NCBI RefSeq assembly: GCF_001420995.1
Contig: NZ_CP012184.1
Location: 5,688,501 to 5,752,500 of the forward strand
Direction: 5' to 3'
Length of the DNA: 64,000 nt
Origin: Pseudonocardia sp. EC080619-01
GTDB taxonomy: Bacteria > Actinomycetota > Actinomycetes > Mycobacteriales > Pseudonocardiaceae
The notes under the pieces were generated by a model. That model saw only the letters and a program-made list of their open reading frames with translations, was not told where the DNA came from and did not search any database. Positions 59,864 to 64,000 of the stretch are shown here, in pieces. The stretch's first letter is position 1. Each line of letters starts with the position of its first letter. A program made the position numbers and the translations under genes.

Positions 59864-60577
59864 ATGAAGTACCGGCGGCTGCACGACGAGCTGCGCGAAC
59901 GGGTCGACGCCATGGCCGCGGGTGACCCGCTGCCGCCCGAGCGCGAGCTCGCCCGCGAGGTGGGCGTGTCCCGGACGACGCTGCGCCGTGCCGTCGACGA
60001 GCTGGTCGCCGCCGGCCGGCTGCGCCGCCGGCAGGGCGCCGGGGTGTTCGCCGTCGGGCCGCGGATCGCGCACGGGCTCACCGCGACGTCGTTCTCGGCG
60101 GACATGCGGGCCCGCGGGCTGGTCCCGGCCACCCGGATCGTGGAGTTCGAGACCGGTCCGGCCGGGGCGCGGCTGGGCCGGCGTCTGGAGCTGTCGCCGG
60201 ACGCCGTCGTCGTCCGGGCGTTGCGGCTGCGTCTCGCCGACGACGAGCCGATGGCCCTGGAGACCCTGCACGTCCCGGCCGACCTCGTGCCCGGGCTGAC
60301 CGAGGAGACCCTGGCCGCGGCGTCGTACTACGAGCTGCTGGCCCGGCACGGTCACGCGGTCGCCGGTGGCCGCCAGTCGATCGAGCCGACGGTCACCGAC
60401 GGGCCCGAGTCGGACCTGCTGGGCGTGCCGGTGCACAGCCCGGCGCTGTTGTTCGAGCGCACCACCCGTGACGACGGCGGCCGGGTGCTCGAGTTCGTCC
60501 GCGCCGTCTACCGGGGCGACCGGTACCGCATCGAGGCCGAGATCGCCCCGGTCGCGGCCGGGGTGGGTGCCACGTGA
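59864..60577 (+). CDS. GntR/HutC family regulator (NagR/DasR-like)
   Basis: This 237-residue regulator has a winged HTH (PPERELAREVGVSRTTLRRAVDELVAAGRLRRRQGAG) in residues ~20-65 and a UTRA ligand domain (LERTTR... and LHVPADLVPGL). HutC-type UTRA domains bind phosphorylated sugars or amino sugars, fitting its place in the wall-recycling locus. The kinase gene overlaps its stop (GTGA). Two palindromes upstream are its likely operators. Confidence 0.9.
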   Translation: MKYRRLHDELRERVDAMAAGDPLPPERELAREVGVSRTTLRRAVDELVAAGRLRRRQGAGVFAVGPRIAHGLTATSFSADMRARGLVPATRIVEFETGPAGARLGRRLELSPDAVVVRALRLRLADDEPMALETLHVPADLVPGLTEETLAAASYYELLARHGHAVAGGRQSIEPTVTDGPESDLLGVPVHSPALLFERTTRDDGGRVLEFVRAVYRGDRYRIEAEIAPVAAGVGAT

Positions 60578-61569
60578 CCCGGCTGCTCGCGCTCGACGTC
60601 GGCAAGACCGGCTGCCGGGCCGCCCTCAGCGAGGACGGCCACCGCGTCGCGACGGGGGAGTGGAGCGGGGCGAGCGGCCTCGCCGACCGCGACGGCGTCG
60701 GCCGGGCCCTCGCCGCGGTCGACGGCGCCACCGGCGGCTGGCCCGCCCCGGACGCCGTCGCCGCGGGACTCGCCGGCCTCGCGTCGGCACCGGACCGGGC
60801 CGCCGCCCTCGCCGACGGGCTGCGGGAACGGTTCGGCGCGGGCGTGCGGGTCCTCCTGGCCAGCGACATGACCACCTGGCACGCCGGAGCCCTCGGCGGG
60901 GCGCCGGGCGTCGTGCTGGCCGCCGGGACGGGGACCGTCGCCCTCGGGATCGACTCCGCCGGGCGTCCGGCCCGGGTGGACGGCTGGGGCTACCTGCTCG
61001 GCGACGCGGGCAGCGGCCACGCCATCGGCCGCGGCGGTCTGGACGCCGCGCTCCGCGCCCACGACGGCCGTCCCGGCGGATCGGCGACGCTGCTCGCACG
61101 CCTGCGGGACCGCTGGGGCGACCCGGACGCGCTGCCCGGCCGGATCCACGGCTCGGACAACCCGGCCCGCGAGGTCGCCCGGTTCGCCCGGGACGTCGTC
61201 GACGCGGCGGGCACCGGGGACCCGGTCGCGGGCGCGATCGTCACCCGGGCCGCGTCCGATCTCGCCGACACCGCGGCCGCGGCCCGGGACCGGCTCGATC
61301 CGGGACCGGCAGGCCCGCACGGCCCGCACGGCCCGCACGGCCCGCACGGCCCGCACGGCTCGGACGGCCCGTGGCCGGTCGCCTGCGCCGGCGGCCTGCT
61401 CGACGCGGGCCCGGTGCTCACCCGTCCGCTCGACGACGCCCTCGCCGCCCGCGCCCTGACCCGCACCCCACCCCGCGGCGACGCCCTCGACGGCGCCCGC
61501 CTGCTCCTGGAGGACCCGACCGTGCCCCACCACGCCCTGCTCGCCCCGCTCCCCGGGGTCCTGCGGTGA
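60574..61569 (+). CDS. BadF/BadG-type sugar kinase (N-acetylglucosamine kinase-like)
   Basis: This 331-residue actin-fold kinase has LLALDVGKTGCRAAL at the start, VLAAGTGTVALGID and WGYLLGDAGSGHAIGR. It matches the BadF/NagK-like group that phosphorylates N-acetyl amino sugars. A 9-bp tandem repeat adds five Gly-Pro-His units near residue 250 before the last domain strand. It overlaps the gntR stop and the murQ start (GTGA at each end). Confidence 0.88.
   Translation: MTRLLALDVGKTGCRAALSEDGHRVATGEWSGASGLADRDGVGRALAAVDGATGGWPAPDAVAAGLAGLASAPDRAAALADGLRERFGAGVRVLLASDMTTWHAGALGGAPGVVLAAGTGTVALGIDSAGRPARVDGWGYLLGDAGSGHAIGRGGLDAALRAHDGRPGGSATLLARLRDRWGDPDALPGRIHGSDNPAREVARFARDVVDAAGTGDPVAGAIVTRAASDLADTAAAARDRLDPGPAGPHGPHGPHGPHGPHGSDGPWPVACAGGLLDAGPVLTRPLDDALAARALTRTPPRGDALDGARLLLEDPTVPHHALLAPLPGVLR
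61312..61356 (+). repeat. 9-bp tandem repeat (5 copies) within the kinase gene
   Basis: GGCCCGCAC repeats five times and encodes Gly-Pro-His units. The frame is kept whatever the copy number, so length variants among strains are plausible. Confidence 0.92.
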
Positions 61570-62528
61570 CCGAGGACCTCGGCGCCCTCGCCACCGAGCG
61601 CGCCCGCCCCGACCTCGCCGACCTGGACCAGTGGTCCACCCGCGCGCTGGTCGATCTCGTCACGACCGAGGACGCGCTCGTCGTCGAAGCCGTGCGGGCC
61701 GAGGCGGAGCGGATCGCCGCCGTCGCCGATCTCGCCGTCGAGCGACTGGAGCGCGGCGGCCGGATGGTCTACGGCGGCGCCGGCACCGCGGGCCGTCTCG
61801 CCGTCCTCGACGCGACCGAGCTCGCCCCCACCTACGGCGTCGGCGACGACCGGGTGGTCGCCCTCCTCGCCGGCGGCCCCGACGCGATGACGCGGGCGGT
61901 CGAGGGCGCCGAGGACGACACCGGCGCCGCCCGCGCCGATCTCGCCGCGCTGGACCTCGGCCCCGACGACCTGGTGATCGCGATCAGCGCGTCCGGCCGG
62001 ACCCCCTACGCCCGCGCGCTGCTCGTCGCCGCCCGCGAGGCCGGGGCGGCCACCGTCGCCGTCGCGAACAACCCCGGCAGCGTCATGGCGGAACTCGCCG
62101 ACGTCGCGATCACGCTCGACACCGGCCCGGAGATCGTCGCGGGCTCGACCCGGATGAAGGCGGGCACCAGCCAGAAGATGCTGCTCACCGCCCTGTCGAC
62201 GGCCGTGATGGTCCGGCTCGGCAAGGTGCACCGCAACCTGATGGTCGACGTCGCAGCGACCAACGTGAAGCTGCGCGTCCGGGCGGAGCGGATCGTCGGC
62301 GAGGCCACCGGGGCCGGCCCGCGGGAGGTGCGCACCGCGCTCGACGACGCCGGCGGGCACGCCAAGACCGCGATCGTCGCGCTGCTCGCCGGGGTGGACG
62401 CCCGCACCGCGGGCCGTCTCCTCGCCGGTGCCGACGGCCGCGTCTCGGCTGCCGTCGCGGCGGGTGCCGGCGGCCCGGTGGACGGCGGCCCGGTGGACGG
62501 GGGCACCGTGGACGGGGGCACGGAGTGA
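61566..62528 (+). CDS. murQ: N-acetylmuramic acid 6-phosphate etherase
   Basis: This 320-residue SIS-fold enzyme cleaves the lactyl ether of MurNAc-6-P to give GlcNAc-6-P and lactate. It has GGRMVYGGAGTAGRLAVLDA with Glu in LDATELAPTYG, AMTRAVEGAEDD, AISASGRTPYA and GSTRMKAGTSQKM. The C-terminus ends in a Gly-Gly-Pro-Val-Asp repeat. GTG overlaps the kinase stop; the AnmK gene overlaps its end. A perfect operator-like palindrome lies within its first codons. Confidence 0.95.
   Translation: MTEDLGALATERARPDLADLDQWSTRALVDLVTTEDALVVEAVRAEAERIAAVADLAVERLERGGRMVYGGAGTAGRLAVLDATELAPTYGVGDDRVVALLAGGPDAMTRAVEGAEDDTGAARADLAALDLGPDDLVIAISASGRTPYARALLVAAREAGAATVAVANNPGSVMAELADVAITLDTGPEIVAGSTRMKAGTSQKMLLTALSTAVMVRLGKVHRNLMVDVAATNVKLRVRAERIVGEATGAGPREVRTALDDAGGHAKTAIVALLAGVDARTAGRLLAGADGRVSAAVAAGAGGPVDGGPVDGGTVDGGTE
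61624..61638. promoter_or_regulatory. Intragenic GntR-type palindrome at the start of murQ
   Basis: TGGACCA-G-TGGTCCA is a perfect 7-bp dyad with the same ACCA-S-TGGT core as the two promoter operators. It lies 58 bp inside the murQ coding region and encodes LDQWST, so it could be a roadblock or looping site, or a coding coincidence. Confidence 0.5.
62469..62513 (+). repeat. 15-bp tandem repeat at the murQ 3' end
   Basis: Three units of the GGCGGCCCGGTGGAC type (62469-62483, 62484-62498 and a diverged 62499-62513) encode Gly-Gly-Pro/Thr-Val-Asp. A partial fourth unit runs to the stop. Confidence 0.85.
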
Positions 62529-63727
62529 TCGTCGTCGGCCTGTCCTCGGGGACCTCGGTCGACGGCATCGACGTCGCCGCGGCCGGCCTGGAGATCGGTG
62601 GCGGGACGGTCACCATGGCCCCGCTCGGGCACCTCGAGGTGCCGTTCGAGCCGGAGCTGCGTGCCGCCGTCCTGGAGGCCCTCCCGCCGGCCGCGACCAC
62701 GCTCGGCGCCGTCGCGCGGATCGACACCGGGCTCGGCCACGCGTTCGCGGCAGCTGCACGCACGGGGATCGACGAGCTCACCGGCGGCCGCGCCGACCTG
62801 GTCGCGAGCCACGGCCAGACGCTGTTCCACGATGTCGAGGACGGTGCCGTGCTCGGCACCCTGCAGCTGGGCCAGCCCGCGTGGATCGCGCAGGCCACCG
62901 GCCTGCCCGTGGTGTCGGACCTGCGGGCCCGTGACGTCGCGGCGGGCGGGCACGGGGCCCCGCTCGCCTCCGTCCTCGACGTCCTGCTGCTCGGTGACCG
63001 TGCCGAGGCTGCCGGGGGACCGGTGGCCGCGCTCAACCTGGGCGGGATCGCCAACGTCACCGTGGTCGGGGCGGGCCCTGCGGCCGCTTTCGATACCGGC
63101 CCGGCGAACGCGTTGCTCGACGCCGCCGCCCGCGCCACGACGGGTGCGCACCAGGACACCGGCGGGGTCCGCGCCGCCCGCGGCACCGTCGACGCCGGCG
63201 CGCTGGCCCGGCTGCTCGCCGAGCCGTACTACCGGCTGCCGCCACCGAAGAGCACCGGCAAGGAGCTGTTCGACCCCGCCTACACCGCGCGGGTGCTCGA
63301 CGGCCACCCCGTGCTCGACCGGCCCGACGACCTGCTCGCGACGCTCGTCGAGCTGACCGCGGGCACCGTCGCCGACGCGCTGGCGCCCTACGGCGTCCGC
63401 GAGGTGCTGGTCTCCGGGGGCGGGGCGCAGAACCCCGCCGTCGTCGCTGCGCTGGAACGCCGGCTCGCGCCCGCCCGCCTCGCCCCGGTCTCCGACGCCG
63501 GCCTGCCCGGCGACGGGAAGGAGGCGCTGCTGTTCGCCCTGCTCGGGTTCCTCACCTGGCACGGCGTCGCCTCCACGGTGCCGTCGTGCACCGGCGCCCG
63601 GGAGCCGACGATCGCCGGCCGGATCAGCCCGGGAGCGGCACCACTGCGGCTGCCCGCACCCGCGGAACCGCCGCTCCGGCTCCGGCTCGCGACCGGACGG
63701 GCGGGCGCACCACCCCGCCCGGACTGA
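62525..63727 (+). CDS. anmK: Anhydro-N-acetylmuramic acid kinase
   Basis: This 400-residue hexokinase-fold enzyme opens and phosphorylates 1,6-anhydro-MurNAc released from the wall. It has GLSSGTSVDGID at the start, VASHGQTLFHD, LNLGGIANVT, FDTGPANALLDA, PPKSTGKELFDP and VSGGGAQNPAVVA. The last ~35 residues are an extra Pro/Ala/Arg tail. Its GTG overlaps the murQ stop (GTGA). Product MurNAc-6-P is the murQ substrate. Confidence 0.95.
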   Translation: MIVVGLSSGTSVDGIDVAAAGLEIGGGTVTMAPLGHLEVPFEPELRAAVLEALPPAATTLGAVARIDTGLGHAFAAAARTGIDELTGGRADLVASHGQTLFHDVEDGAVLGTLQLGQPAWIAQATGLPVVSDLRARDVAAGGHGAPLASVLDVLLLGDRAEAAGGPVAALNLGGIANVTVVGAGPAAAFDTGPANALLDAAARATTGAHQDTGGVRAARGTVDAGALARLLAEPYYRLPPPKSTGKELFDPAYTARVLDGHPVLDRPDDLLATLVELTAGTVADALAPYGVREVLVSGGGAQNPAVVAALERRLAPARLAPVSDAGLPGDGKEALLFALLGFLTWHGVASTVPSCTGAREPTIAGRISPGAAPLRLPAPAEPPLRLRLATGRAGAPPRPD

Positions 63728-63802
63728 TCCGGACCGCCGACCCGTCCCGACCCGTCCCCCGCTCCCGGCAGTGTCGCCGGGCCCACACCCCAGGGAGCCG
63801 CC

Positions 63803-64000
63803 GTGCTGCGCACCCTCGACCTGATCGTGATCGTCGCCTACCTGGTGCTGTCGCTCGGCATCGGACTCTGGATGGCCGGCCGGCAGAGATCCAACGAGGA
63901 CTACTTCCTCGGTGGTCGCGAGATGCCCTGGTGGGCCATCTCGCTGTCGGTCGTCGCCACCGAGACCTCGGCGCTGACCGTGATCAGCGTGCCGACCGTG
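63803..64000 (+). CDS. Sodium:solute symporter family protein, N-terminal part
   Basis: The first 66 codons are visible and the gene runs off the window. The hydrophobic LIVIVAYLVLSLGIGLWMAG and RSNEDYFLGGREMPWWAISLSVVATETSALTVISVP match SSS transporters. CAGGGAG precedes the GTG. Because it follows anmK on the same strand, it may import MurNAc, anhydro-MurNAc or another amino sugar. Confidence 0.9.
   Translation, partial: MLRTLDLIVIVAYLVLSLGIGLWMAGRQRSNEDYFLGGREMPWWAISLSVVATETSALTVISVPTV

Overview
The window is high-GC DNA with dense, short-spaced genes, many GTG starts, GTGA/ATGA stop-start overlaps and many promoters placed so that transcripts begin at or next to the start codon. Gene content points to an actinomycete, most likely Pseudonocardiaceae (Pseudonocardia-like): moxR / DUF58 / VWA followed by fabG-inhA-hemH as in mycobacteria, a [2Fe-2S]-type ferrochelatase, DUF3097, PDGLE-type metal transport and MpaB/DUF2236 oxygenase. 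No rRNA, tRNA, CRISPR array or insertion sequence was seen. The species assignment is inference.

Layout. 1-3578: end of an ECF sigma factor with a TPR-like tail, a TetR regulator divergent from a TauE/SafE exporter, a small unknown protein and an M20 peptidase. 3651-9431: conserved envelope block moxR, DUF58, VWA membrane protein, fabG, inhA, hemH. 9442-18395: accessory genes (methyltransferase, alanine/sodium symporter, tyrosine recombinase, DUF418 protein, luciferase-like oxidoreductase, FAD oxidoreductase with divergent LysR). 18408-22053: conserved genes resume (Rv1486c-like protein, DUF3097, NfeD, SPFH protein). As I recall the M. tuberculosis order, this accessory block separates hemH from the genes that normally follow it.

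22132-24722: ECF-type cobalt/nickel importer (CbiM, PDGLE, CbiQ, CbiO). 24881-31969: surface-glycan locus with two family-2 glycosyltransferases, a Wzx/MATE-like flippase and three other membrane proteins; most of it is coupled by GTGA overlaps and ends at a strong terminator. 32048-36607: aldehyde dehydrogenase, two coupled acyl-CoA dehydrogenases and a PPOX-fold protein. 36876-39399: polyamine cassette of a fold-III decarboxylase and a fused AdoMet decarboxylase-spermidine synthase. 39766-47803: secreted SGNH hydrolase, FUSC-type protein, crotonase, L,D-transpeptidase, BlaI regulator with M56 peptidase, and a glutamine-synthetase-like protein with a foreign C-terminus. 47820-53112: DUF2236 oxygenase with TetR, then a second AAA/VWA pair. 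53118-57590: NmrA protein, solute-binding lipoprotein, LysR, BASS transporter and a tiny zinc-ribbon protein.

57609-64000 is a compact cell-wall amino-sugar recycling locus: nagA and a SIS isomerase on one strand, and a GntR regulator, sugar kinase, murQ, anmK and the start of a sodium/solute symporter on the other. Imported anhydro-MurNAc would be phosphorylated (AnmK), cleaved to GlcNAc-6-P (MurQ), deacetylated (NagA) and passed to fructose-6-P by the SIS protein. Two copies of a GntR-type palindrome lie between the divergent arms.

The points most worth a second look are the hybrid glutamine-synthetase-like gene, the overlapping hairpins before cbiM, two intergenic GC-rich repeat arrays, the operators of the recycling locus, and the recurrent TAnnnT-N7-start arrangement that resets several start codons.
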